Shown piece by piece: positions 1 through 6,240 of a DNA stretch of 8,752 nt. The notes under the pieces are model-generated. The model saw nothing but the letters and a program-made list of their open reading frames with translations, searched no databases and was not told the origin of the DNA. The position numbers and the translations under genes were made by a program. Where the stretch lies: assembly GCA_964589725.1 (NCBI GenBank), contig CAZPUJ010000201.1:1-8752 (forward strand), read 5' to 3'. The stretch is from CAYSHJ01 sp964589725 (GTDB lineage: Bacteria > Planctomycetota > Planctomycetia > Planctomycetales > Planctomycetaceae). How positions within the stretch are numbered: the first letter of the stretch is position 1; the number at the start of each line of letters is the position of its first letter.

Positions 1-2
1 CT

Positions 3-1205
3 TATCAACAGGTCGTCTCCAAGTACCAGAACACGCTCGCGGCCGTTTATTCACTTTCGGACTTGATCGAGATCACTACGCTTGAAGAGGACATCGAAGG
101 CCGCGTCGCGCTGTGGCGGAAGCTGACCTATGACATCCAACGCACGCCGGGCGATGCCTACAGCCTTTGCGTCCAGGCTTCGCAGCAACTCGCCACGCAC
201 TACTTCAGCATTGGCAACGCGGTCGATGGCGTCGCGGCCGTGGAGTCCACGTACAAAGACAAGGTACTGCCGTATTACGTCTGGTACTTTTGTCGCGGAC
301 CTATCGGGCAACTCACGGCTGAGCCGAAGACGAAGGAGAAAGGCGAGAAGACCGCCGACGGCTGCGTGGCCGCGATCCGCGACCGCATCCCGACGGATCT
401 CAGCAAGCCCGAAGAAAAGAACGCCGCTCGCGAGTGCTGGTATCACATCGCCGACATCCAAGCATACTCGCGCCGTGAGGACAAGGTCGTCGAGACGTAT
501 CAGTTGATCCTCAAACAATTCGGCCAGGAGGACTCGACGCTGCAACGCTTCGCCGACTGGCACAAATCGCTGCAACGCTACGACGAGGCTCGCAAGCTTT
601 ACAGCCAGTTCCAGATTCGGCCGGAAGGGCTGAACCAGATGGCTTGGAGCTTCGTCCAGCAGCAAAAGTACGACGACGCGGTCGCTCATTACCGCCAAGC
701 CGCGGGTCTGGATAGCCAGAATCAGCCGAAATGGAACGAAGCAATCGCGGTCGCGTATCGCCACGGCAGCCGCTGGAAAGAAGCCATTGATGCCTTCAGC
801 GAAAACCTCAAGATCGACGCCGCCAACACAGAGAAATGGCTGTGGTGGATCGCCATCACGCAACGCGACGGCGGCATGTACAAGGAAGCCATCGGCACGT
901 TCCGCCAATGCACCAACTTCCCGGAAAACACCAAGCAAATGGCCTGGTGCCACCGTGTCCTCAAGGATTGGAACGAGTCGATTATCCTCTATAACCAAGT
1001 GACGTCCGACGCCCCGTCCGCGCCATGGGCACTCTTCCAGATCGCTCAAGTCCGCGAAGCGTCCGGTGACAAAGAAGCTGCGATCAAGGCGTTTCAAACC
1101 GTCTGCAAGAAGTTTCCCAAGGACGGTCATGCCGCTCAAGCGCACGCGCACTTGCAGACGCACTACAAAATCAACGTCACGCTCGGCGGCGCGGCGGATG
1201 AGTGA
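3..1205 (+). CDS. TPR-repeat protein, 5'-truncated by window edge
   Basis: The frame is open from the first codon in the window (position 3) to TGA at 1203-1205, so the 400 visible residues are the C-terminal part of a longer protein. The TTG at 63 is only an internal codon, because the frame continues upstream of it. The second half has repeated helical pairs of the TPR type: QMAWSFVQQQKYDDAVAHY, the segment around YRHGSRWKEAIDAFSENL, then GGMYKEAIGTFRQC and SGDKEAAIKAFQTV, each with the A/G-A-F/Y spacing of TPR helices. TPR arrays usually mediate protein-protein contacts; no catalytic domain is visible in this part. The missing N-terminus could carry a signal peptide, a membrane anchor or a kinase domain, so the role is unknown. 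The next gene lies on the same strand 74 bp downstream. Confidence 0.85.
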   Translation, partial: YQQVVSKYQNTLAAVYSLSDLIEITTLEEDIEGRVALWRKLTYDIQRTPGDAYSLCVQASQQLATHYFSIGNAVDGVAAVESTYKDKVLPYYVWYFCRGPIGQLTAEPKTKEKGEKTADGCVAAIRDRIPTDLSKPEEKNAARECWYHIADIQAYSRREDKVVETYQLILKQFGQEDSTLQRFADWHKSLQRYDEARKLYSQFQIRPEGLNQMAWSFVQQQKYDDAVAHYRQAAGLDSQNQPKWNEAIAVAYRHGSRWKEAIDAFSENLKIDAANTEKWLWWIAITQRDGGMYKEAIGTFRQCTNFPENTKQMAWCHRVLKDWNESIILYNQVTSDAPSAPWALFQIAQVREASGDKEAAIKAFQTVCKKFPKDGHAAQAHAHLQTHYKINVTLGGAADE

Positions 1206-1279
1206 GGCTGTTGATCCGAATGTTTCCATCGGCTCAATCGAGACGAAGCCATCACCAATGCATTCGACGGCTGATCGAC

Positions 1280-1855
1280 ATGGCTACTCTTGCCGAACGG
1301 ACTTACGCGATGCTTGGGAACGAGTCTTTGTGGGAAGCTGCCCAACGTTGCCACAACGCACTCGAAGCGGCGGACATTCCGCAGGCGGTCGCTGGTGGCG
1401 TGGCGGTTTGCCGGCACGGCTATCGGCGCAACACGGTGGATGTCGACTTGGTTGTTCGCAGCGCGGATGCCGACCGTATTCGCGAGGTTCTGGCAAAAGC
1501 CGGCTTTGTGTGGCCTTCCGCCGACTGTGAATTCCGAAGCCCCACTGGAATCCCGATTCAGTTTTTGTACGCCGGGGACCGTGCCGGCAAAGGGAGCGAG
1601 ATTCGACTCCCCGATCCTGAATCCGCCAAAGCCATCACGACAAAAGCGGGACTTCCCGTCCTCTCGCTGGCGCGATTGATCGAAGCCAAACTGGCCAGCG
1701 GATCTGGCAGCTTGCGTCGCACTCACAAAGACTTTGCCGACGTGGTGGAGCTGATCGCCGTTAACCGTCTGTCGTCCTCTTTTTCACGTTACTTGCACAA
1801 GTCGGTCCGAGCGACGTTTCGAGAACTCGTGGCTCACGCGAACCAATCAGAGTGA
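1280..1855 (+). CDS. Nucleotidyltransferase-fold protein (AbiEii/MNT-like)
   Basis: The 191-residue protein carries the signature of the DNA-polymerase-beta nucleotidyltransferase fold: AVAGGVAVCRHGYRR at about 36-50, with Gly39-Gly40, followed by TVDVDLVV with the D-x-D metal pair at Asp54 and Asp56. A later segment, LSLARLIEAKL (128-138) then HKDFADVVELI (149-159), matches the conserved helix and K-D..D pattern seen in AbiEii and minimal nucleotidyltransferase (MNT) proteins. Such proteins transfer a nucleotide to RNA, tRNA or a partner protein, often as the toxin or modifying half of a two-gene system; the substrate here is unknown. No classical antitoxin partner lies directly beside it. 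I chose the ATG at 1280 because the fold begins right after it. A GTG at 1202 would overlap the previous stop (GTGA) but adds an Arg/Ser-rich stretch without family character. Confidence 0.75.
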   Translation: MATLAERTYAMLGNESLWEAAQRCHNALEAADIPQAVAGGVAVCRHGYRRNTVDVDLVVRSADADRIREVLAKAGFVWPSADCEFRSPTGIPIQFLYAGDRAGKGSEIRLPDPESAKAITTKAGLPVLSLARLIEAKLASGSGSLRRTHKDFADVVELIAVNRLSSSFSRYLHKSVRATFRELVAHANQSE

Positions 1856-1920
1856 CGGAACCACACTGAAACGTTGGCGGCTGCTGCCATGTACCGCTCG
1901 ATCCGTCGTGGCAGCCGAAA

Positions 1921-2094
1921 GTAGCCATCATGCTCCACGTGATGAGCCTAACGCGAACAAACTCTCAAACGTCTCACCACGTCGTCTGAAAAATCGACAA
2001 TGCCCGGTATCACGATTGAATTCCGTAGCGATCACTTGTGAAGCGTTCGGGAGTCAAACCCGCAAGGCTCATCAGGCAGGAGCGTGATGGCTAC
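1921..2094. repeat. BIME copy 1, type-1 REP pair
   Basis: The element starts GTAGCC at 1921 and ends GGCTAC at 2094. The left hairpin has arms CATCATG and CGTGATG around CTCCA, with one imperfect pair. The right hairpin has CATCAGGC and GCGTGATG around AGGA, with one mismatch. The interior of about 115 bp aligns with copy 2 at 2775-2949, with shared blocks such as ATGCCCGG, TGTGAAGCGTTCGG and AAGGCTCATCA. Both ends are extended by AAA/TTT (1918-1920 and 2095-2097), so the outer inverted repeat reads AAAGTAGCC. Compared with copy 2 its hairpins are degraded. Confidence 0.85.
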
Positions 2095-2765
2095 TTTGAT
2101 GCGGCCTCATCGTGCACTTTCGACCACACGATGAACTCGCCGGCCGAGAGCCGAGCTTTGCTTGGGTTGTCGGCGATGTAACGGCGGAAATGCTCGAACT
2201 GCTCCGGCGAACGGACGAGATGGTCGAAGCCGTCTTGTTGCCAGAAGCGGCCGGAAGAACCAATTTCGCGATTTATTTGAACGGCTTGGTAGTGTTTCCA
2301 GTTTTCACACTGCTTCAGCATGGCCTCTTCGTTGGGAAACGCAGCCAGCAAGTGGACGTGATTGGGCATCACCACGAAGTCCGTCAACTCGTAGCGATCT
2401 CCATCGAACTTTTGCAGGCTCTCTGCGACGACTTTGGCCAACTCAGGCTGGCGCAGCACGCAGGCTCCGTGGCAGGCATCAAGCTCGTCGTGTCAGCGCG
2501 TCGAGAAAGTCTGAAAAAACTCGCGCTGCGTTTCCAGGGCGAGCCGTTGAAGCTGCTGACGCCAATCGGTGGCTCGCGGATTGATGCCGTGCCGACGCAG
2601 CCACTGCAGCCGCTCGTTCCGCCAGCGTTCCAGCAGCTCGGCCGGGATCGAGTCATTCGTTCGCCACGTGATGAAGCCAACGACTCCCGCCTGCGACCAA
2701 TGCGGCAACCGCCGCTCGACGATCGAGAACTCCGCGCGAGGATCGAACTATTGAAGCTCGGTCAT
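2091..2765 (-). pseudogene. REP-associated tyrosine transposase (RAYT), two in-frame stops
   Basis: The frame runs from ATG at 2765-2763 to TAG at 2093-2091, 224 codons before the final stop, a normal length for a RAYT. The core is diagnostic: WRTNDSIP near 34-41, LDACHGACVLR at 95-105, the HUH motif in VVMPNHVHLL (His136, His138), FWQQDGFDHLVRS at 174-186, and the catalytic Tyr196 in FRRYIADNPSKA. RAYTs are HUH-type nucleases that cut and join single-stranded DNA at REP hairpins next to a GTAG tetranucleotide. Two in-frame stops interrupt it: TAG at codon 6 (2750-2748) and TGA at codon 91 (2495-2493), the latter where Trp or Arg would fit. No frameshift or deletion is seen, so decay looks recent. 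A TTG at 2708 could start a shorter product but would still meet the TGA. No clear ribosome-binding site precedes the ATG, which lies 9 bp from the BIME. Confidence 0.9.
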
Positions 2766-2774
2766 GCCGCCAAT

Positions 2775-2949
2775 GTAGCCATCACGCTCCCGCGTGATGA
2801 GCCTTACGCAAACAGACTTTCGAGTGTCACCACGCATCGTCCGCAAAATCGCCAATGCCCGGCATCACAATGGAACTCAGCAGCGATGGGTTGTGAAGCG
2901 TTCGGAAGTCAAACGTGGAAGGCTCATCACGCAGGAGCGTGATGGCTAC
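2775..2949. repeat. BIME copy 2, type-1 REP pair with perfect hairpins
   Basis: The left REP is GTAG (2775-2778), then arm CATCACGC (2780-2787), loop TCCC and arm GCGTGATG (2792-2799), an 8-bp perfect stem. The right REP is the mirror image: CATCACGC (2925-2932), loop AGGA, GCGTGATG (2937-2944), then CTAC (2946-2949). The GTAG heads face outwards. The interior resembles copy 1, at roughly four-fifths identity by eye. On the minus strand the left-hand REP of this copy lies just upstream of the RAYT start, so it could form a hairpin in the 5' leader of that transcript. Confidence 0.9.
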
Positions 2950-3078
2950 TTTGCTCGGCCATGAAAGCCTCGCCGGCGCGAACTCGGTGATTTCTTGCAC
3001 CACTCGCTGCCGATAATCTGTGGCGAAGAAAGTAGCCAGCGCATCACCGATCGTCCCGTGTTGAGATTTCTCACTGGA
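2950..3078. other. Gap between BIME copy 2 and the AbiU2-like gene
   Basis: There is no independent gene here. On the minus strand the frame of the AbiU2-like gene stays open after its TAG stop, through this gap and into the BIME up to a TGA at about 2828. The open stretch has no in-frame ATG before it enters the BIME. Its residues (for example GDALATFFATDYRQRVVQEI) look protein-like, so it may be a gene remnant cut by the BIME. I do not recognise the family. An isolated AAAGTAGCC occurs at 3030-3038 without a hairpin. Confidence 0.35.
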
Positions 3079-3627
3079 CTACTTCTTGACGAGACTCGCT
3101 AAGAGCGCGCGAAGCGTCTCTCCGTCGAATGGCGTCGGCTGTTCTCCCAACTGATTCTGAATGTCGTTGACGATTTCCTGCACCAGACTCGCAGCATCGG
3201 CGAATCGTCGTGCGGATATGGCAGGTAAGCGCTCGATACCAGTCGAATAAACTTCGTCGTTGTGTGCGACTCCTTTGTGGCGACGCTTGCGGATCGGTTT
3301 GCACAATTCCTTGAGATCGGAAATCTTCTTTCGGACAGCAACTTCTTCCGCCGATGCTGATCGCTGGAACGCCGTGTCGACGACAAGTTCCAGTGTCACG
3401 CTGCGGTCGCGAAGCGGTTAGTCAGTGAGCTTCGACACACTCAAGATGACACCATCAACCAGTGCATCTCGCACGACAACAAAGAACTCTGGGGCGATGC
3501 TGTTTACCAGTTTCACTTTGCAGGAAGTTCCGCAAAACGAATCAATCGTTTTTAGCAGGATGAATAGATTCTGAGCCTCCTCATTGTGCGCATGCAGCAG
3601 GACGGATGTTGACGGTGTGGCAGCCAT
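3079..3627 (-). pseudogene. AbiU2/HEPN-like protein gene with an in-frame TAA
   Basis: The frame starts at ATG 3627-3625, preceded by AAGGAAAG seven bases upstream, and ends at TAG 3081-3079 (182 codons before the stop). Codon 70 is TAA (3420-3418). Both halves are in the same frame and join as one protein: APEFFVVVRDALVDGV and LSVSKLTD lie before the stop, TLELVVDTAF and then RKRRHKGVAHNDEV after it. This is the order in AbiU2-type HEPN proteins, where an R-x4-6-H motif (here RHKGVAH) is the likely RNase or ligand-binding site. AbiU2 takes part in lactococcal phage resistance. CAA-to-TAA would restore a continuous protein. The alternative is two separate short proteins, which I think less likely. 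It converges with the nucleotidyltransferase gene, with the RAYT unit in between. Confidence 0.65.
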
Positions 3628-3686
3628 GAGATTGCTTTCCTTCGTACATTGTCGAATCTGATTCAATGACTCTCACGTCCGCGAGA

Positions 3687-3830
3687 TCATACAAACACTC
3701 CTTCAATCCGTTCACCCGCCGCCAGCGGGAATTGTCGGCCGTCGCGGTTGTAAATGTGGGAGTGGCGGGTTGAGGCCGAGGCTCCAGAAGATGGTAGCGG
3801 CGAGGTCGTCGGGGGGAGTGCGGATTGCGT
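3687..3830 (-). pseudogene. 3' fragment of a DUF1501 gene with two frameshifts
   Basis: The minus strand encodes, in pieces in three frames, the C-terminus of a DUF1501 protein: NPHSP, then DDLAATIFWSLGLNP, then HSHIYNRDGRQFPLAAGE and ERIEGVFV before TGA. The intact gene at 4629-6053 ends with SPGDLAATIFASLGLNP, THIHDRDGRPFPLADGE and EPIEGVFA, so homology is clear. Comparing 3687-3826 (140 bp) with 4629-4766 (138 bp) shows two one-base insertions, one in a run of six C and one in the GTGGCGGG stretch; these explain both frameshifts. Nothing of the DUF1501 body is present, and homology stops near 3830. It is a relic, either from a tandem copy of the gene or from duplication of its 3' end. Confidence 0.8.
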
Positions 3831-3926
3831 AACCCCGATCCCTGGCACGCCCACCTTGAACCAAACCCGCGATGGACTTCGTTTTGGAACACCGATACTT
3901 TCGCCATTGCAATTGGTTGAACTTCC

Positions 3927-3931
3927 AGGAG
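3927..3931 (+). promoter_or_regulatory. Ribosome-binding site of the antitoxin gene
   Basis: AGGAG lies eight bases before the ATG at 3940. It decides the start, because the frame is open further upstream to 3754 with no family-like sequence, and that extension would read through the DUF1501 relic. Confidence 0.75.
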
Positions 3932-3939
3932 TCGAGACG

Positions 3940-4191
3940 ATGATCGAACTGACAATCGAGCAGCATTCCTCGGCGTTGGCGGACCCGCAGACTCCTAAGC
4001 GGGTTCTTGATCCTGTCTCGAAGGAAGTCTTCGTGCTGCTGCCTGAGCACACCTACGAACAGGTCTACCGGCGACTCTTGGAGGAGGGATCGGGTGAGAT
4101 CGACGTCGGTCGATTGGTTGAGGATGCGATGGGCGAGTACGACGCCGACGACCCGCTGCTGGCGAGCTATCAGACGGCGAAGGGCGAATGA
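3940..4191 (+). CDS. Putative antitoxin of a PemK/MazF-type module
   Basis: An 83-residue acidic protein precedes the toxin and overlaps it by four bases (ATGA at 4188-4191), the usual arrangement and translational coupling of a toxin-antitoxin operon. It begins MIELTIEQHSSALA and continues with KEVFVLLPEHTYEQVYRRLL at about 35-54, then ends in a very acidic helix containing LVEDAMGEYDADDP. No complete DNA-binding domain of the MazE/AbrB type is obvious. A short beta-rich N-terminal region followed by an acidic C-terminus that wraps the toxin is typical of such antitoxins. I do not recognise the precise family, and the antitoxin role rests mainly on gene order. A similar acidic motif recurs in a short relic after the toxin gene (4571-4624). 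Confidence 0.7.
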   Translation: MIELTIEQHSSALADPQTPKRVLDPVSKEVFVLLPEHTYEQVYRRLLEEGSGEIDVGRLVEDAMGEYDADDPLLASYQTAKGE

Positions 4192-4544
4192 TGGTTCAAC
4201 GCGGCGAGGTCGTCACCATCGACTTCCCGTTCACGAGCGGGATGCAAAGCAAAGTCCGTCCGGCGTTGGTCGTGCAGAATGACAACGACAATCAACGTCT
4301 GCCGAAGACTGTCGTGGCGATGATCCCCGGAAACCTTCGCCGCAGCGGCGAACCCACTCACTTGCTGATCGACCCGAACACGTCCGATGGCAGCGGGTCC
4401 GGGTTGACGGCTCCTTCTCTGGTTGTGTTCGTCAATCTCTTCACGGTGGATCAATCGGCCATCCTGCGGACACGAGGACATCTTTCACCAGTCCTCATGG
4501 AACAGGCAGACGAGTGTCTGCGAGTCGCCCTCGATTTGGTCTGA
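4188..4544 (+). CDS. PemK/MazF-family toxin (mRNA interferase)
   Basis: The 118-residue product (117 if the second ATG at 4191 is used) matches the family length and layout. It starts with QRGEVVTIDFPF and KVRPALVVQNDNDN, which hold the conserved R-G-x-V and R-P-A-L-V blocks. It continues with PTHLLIDP, SGLTAPSLVVFVNLFTVD and a final LRTRGHLSP followed by an alpha-helix. Members of the family are ribosome-independent endoribonucleases that cut single-stranded RNA at short motifs and so stop translation; the antitoxin blocks the active site. The Arg of the KVRPA segment and the Thr of PTH are the usual catalytic neighbourhood, and both are present. The reading frame has no defect, so this is likely an active toxin. 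It overlaps the antitoxin gene by four bases and ends 84 bp before the stop of the convergent DUF1501 gene. Its cleavage site cannot be predicted. Confidence 0.9.
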   Translation: MMVQRGEVVTIDFPFTSGMQSKVRPALVVQNDNDNQRLPKTVVAMIPGNLRRSGEPTHLLIDPNTSDGSGSGLTAPSLVVFVNLFTVDQSAILRTRGHLSPVLMEQADECLRVALDLV

Positions 4545-4570
4545 ATGCCCCACCCGTAAACGATTCGTCG

Positions 4571-4624
4571 ATGACTGCTCTGATCGAGGATTTGATGGCG
4601 GAGTACGACTCCGATCCCACATGA
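4571..4624 (+). other. 17-codon relic resembling the antitoxin C-terminus
   Basis: A small ATG-to-TGA frame encodes MTALIEDLMAEYDSDPT. The core LIEDLMAEYDSDP closely resembles LVEDAMGEYDADDP near the end of the antitoxin at 3940-4191. The DNA is similar too (shared blocks GAGGAT, GATGG and GAGTACGAC). No ribosome-binding site is evident. It is probably the remnant of a second antitoxin copy, squeezed between the toxin and the DUF1501 3' end, not a working gene. A short independent peptide cannot be excluded. Confidence 0.4.
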
Positions 4625-4628
4625 CGCA

Positions 4629-6053
4629 TCACGCAAACACTCCCTCAATCGGCTCGCCGTCGGCCAGCGGAAATGGCCGGCCGTCGCGGTCGTGGATGTG
4701 GGTGTGCGGGTTGAGGCCGAGGCTGGCGAAGATGGTGGCGGCGAGGTCGCCGGGGGAATGGGGGTTGGAGGCGGGGTACTCGCTGAGGCGGTCGCTTTCG
4801 CTGTACACGAAGCCCCGTTTCACGCCAGCTCCGGCGAGGACGATCGAGTAGCACTGCGGCCAGTGGTCTCGGCCGCCAGGGCCGATGTTGTTGACCACCG
4901 GGTTCGGGCGGCCGATGTGCGGCTTGCGGCCGAACTCGCCGCACCATACGACCAGCGTGTCGGCCAGCAGGCCGCGCTGGTCGAGGTCTTCGATGAACGC
5001 CGCGAAGCCTTGGTCTTCGGGAGGCATCAGCGTCTTCTTCAGCCGGTTGAAGTTGTCGGTGTGCGTGTCCCAGCCATCGCCGGGGTTCGAGCCGCTGAAG
5101 ACGGTGATGAACTTCACGCCCGCCTCGACCAACCGCCGCGCGGCGAGCAGCGATTGCCCCGTCTTGTGGCGACCGTACCAGTCGCGCACGTGGTCCGATT
5201 CTTGCGAGAGATCGAACGCGAGCTTCATGCCCGGTGACGTCAGCAGCGAGAATGCTCGGTCATGAAAGCTGTTCCACTGACGGTAGGCGCGGCGTTCGAG
5301 ACCAGGGGACTGACATCCCCCGTTCGCCTGGGCGCGTTCGGTGGCTTCGCTCTGACGGTCGATGAATTCCAGCAACCGTCGCCGGTCGGCAAGTTGTTCG
5401 CTGCTGACGGAGAGATCGAACTCGGTGAGTCGGAAGTCCGTTGCACTCGGATCGCGAGCAATCACCAGCGGATCGAACGCACTGCCGAGAAACCCGCCCG
5501 TCTGACCGGGGCATCGAAAAATCTGATCGAAGGCGTAATGCGGCAACTGCACTGCGTCCGGCACTGAGCCGGTCCCCGGCGCGAGATTCGACAAAACGGC
5601 TCCGTAATGCGGCCAGTCGTCCTGAGAGGCTCCGACCTGCACCTGATCGCGAACCGAAGTCCGTCCCGTGATCGCCAGATACACTCCAGGATTGTGATTC
5701 GCCGTGCGATGATTCATCGATCGAATCACCGTGAACCGGTCACACACACCAGCGATCCGCGGCATGATCTCACTGACTCGAAACCCCGGAGCCGACGATT
5801 CAATCGCTTCAAACTCGCCACGTACCTCGTCGGGAGCCTTCGGCTTTGGATCAAACGTCTCAAGCTGCGACGGAGCACCGTAGTGATGGAAGAAGACGAC
5901 CGACTTCGCTCGCGGCGGATGCGTGCCAAGCGATTCAGCTTGTTGCTCTGCCGCGAGCAGTTGCGGCAACGAAATGCCCAGCATCCCGAGTCCGCCAATG
6001 CGAAGCACGTCACGTCGGGAATTCAGGTTTGATCGACCAATAGGTGACAACAT
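4629..6053 (-). CDS. DUF1501 family protein with Tat-type signal
   Basis: The 474-residue product begins MLSPIGRSNLNSRRDVL; the twin arginine (Arg13-Arg14) followed by a hydrophobic stretch GGLGMLGISLPQLLAA indicates export by the Tat pathway. The body has the conserved DUF1501 blocks: APSQLETFDPKPKAPDEVRG at about 60-79, GDGWDTHTDN in the last third, VVWCGEFGRKPHIGR, PGGRDHWPQ, and the terminal IHDRDGRPFPL followed by EGVFA. DUF1501 proteins are distantly related to sulfatase/alkaline-phosphatase folds, are very abundant in planctomycetes, and have no firmly established reaction. I chose the start at 6053 because GAGAAG lies five bases upstream and the Tat motif follows. The frame is open further upstream to 6191, but that extension is translation of the REP repeat (AERQGY). 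ATG at 6092 is an alternative. Confidence 0.9.
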   Translation of the reverse strand: MLSPIGRSNLNSRRDVLRIGGLGMLGISLPQLLAAEQQAESLGTHPPRAKSVVFFHHYGAPSQLETFDPKPKAPDEVRGEFEAIESSAPGFRVSEIMPRIAGVCDRFTVIRSMNHRTANHNPGVYLAITGRTSVRDQVQVGASQDDWPHYGAVLSNLAPGTGSVPDAVQLPHYAFDQIFRCPGQTGGFLGSAFDPLVIARDPSATDFRLTEFDLSVSSEQLADRRRLLEFIDRQSEATERAQANGGCQSPGLERRAYRQWNSFHDRAFSLLTSPGMKLAFDLSQESDHVRDWYGRHKTGQSLLAARRLVEAGVKFITVFSGSNPGDGWDTHTDNFNRLKKTLMPPEDQGFAAFIEDLDQRGLLADTLVVWCGEFGRKPHIGRPNPVVNNIGPGGRDHWPQCYSIVLAGAGVKRGFVYSESDRLSEYPASNPHSPGDLAATIFASLGLNPHTHIHDRDGRPFPLADGEPIEGVFA

Positions 6054-6116
6054 TGTGACTTCTCGCCGCGCTGATTCGAGACGCACGGTCATAGAATAAC
6101 ACGCGGCAGACGAAAT

Positions 6117-6240
6117 GTAGCCCTGTCGCTCCGCGACAGGACAGCCGACGACGGGAAAACCGTCGACCGGTTCCTGACGACTCATCGGCAACGATCTCGG
6201 CGGAGCGTTCGGCTTGCCTGTCGCGGAGCGACAGGGCTAC
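6117..6240. repeat. Type-2 REP pair (BIME) between divergent genes
   Basis: The left REP is GTAG (6117-6120) followed by arm CCTGTCGC (6122-6129), loop TCC and arm GCGACAGG (6133-6140). The right REP is its exact inverse: CCTGTCGC (6217-6224), loop GGA, GCGACAGG (6228-6235) and CTAC (6237-6240), again followed by TTT. The heads face outwards as in the type-1 pairs, but the stem sequence is different. In the middle lies a smaller hairpin, CGACGG-GAAAA-CCGTCG (6149-6165). The element fills the 295-bp divergent intergenic region (6054-6348) between the DUF1501 and hydrolase genes, so promoters of one or both may lie inside or beside it. Confidence 0.88.

Larger units (their letters stand above)
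1921..2949. mobile_element. REP/RAYT unit (REPtron) with two flanking BIMEs
   Basis: A RAYT gene on the minus strand is bounded on each side by a copy of the same 174-175-bp bipartite repeat. Each copy has a GTAG-headed hairpin at its left end and the inverted hairpin, ending CTAC, at its right end. The RAYT start codon lies 9 bp from the right-hand copy, and its stop codon lies inside the left-hand copy. RAYTs are single-copy HUH-type transposase relatives, known to cut at REP hairpins next to a GTAG tetranucleotide; the association here is as direct as it can be. The whole unit is 1029 bp. The RAYT is interrupted by two stops, so this copy is probably not able to mobilise REPs itself. Confidence 0.85.

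Noticed and set aside
51..1229. 392-codon open frame on the minus strand
   Set aside because: It lies antisense to the TPR gene, has no recognisable domain, and is the usual shadow of a high-GC coding frame; the plus-strand frame has TPR repeats.
1202..1279. GTG start overlapping the TPR stop for the nucleotidyltransferase
   Set aside because: The GTGA overlap is attractive, but the extra 26 residues are Arg/Ser-rich and unlike the family; kept only as an alternative.
2112..2942. 276-codon open frame on the plus strand
   Set aside because: It is antisense to the RAYT gene and runs into BIME copy 2; the minus strand has clear RAYT motifs.
2112..2942. Translation of the BIME interior as a conserved peptide
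   Set aside because: Copy 2 is open on the minus strand, but copy 1 has a stop in the same frame and the differences are not concentrated in third positions, so it is not protein-coding.
3030..3050. Isolated AAAGTAGCC that could be a REP head
   Set aside because: No palindromic stem follows it, so it is a chance match or an unrecognisable relic.
3856..3921. Possible operator: TTGAACCAA and TTGGTTGAA before the antitoxin gene
   Set aside because: The arms match at eight of nine positions and are about 48 bp apart; too weak to call an operator.
6054..6191. N-terminal extension of the DUF1501 protein to 6191
   Set aside because: The added residues are a translation of the left half of the type-2 REP pair, and the Tat motif with a ribosome-binding site supports the start at 6053.
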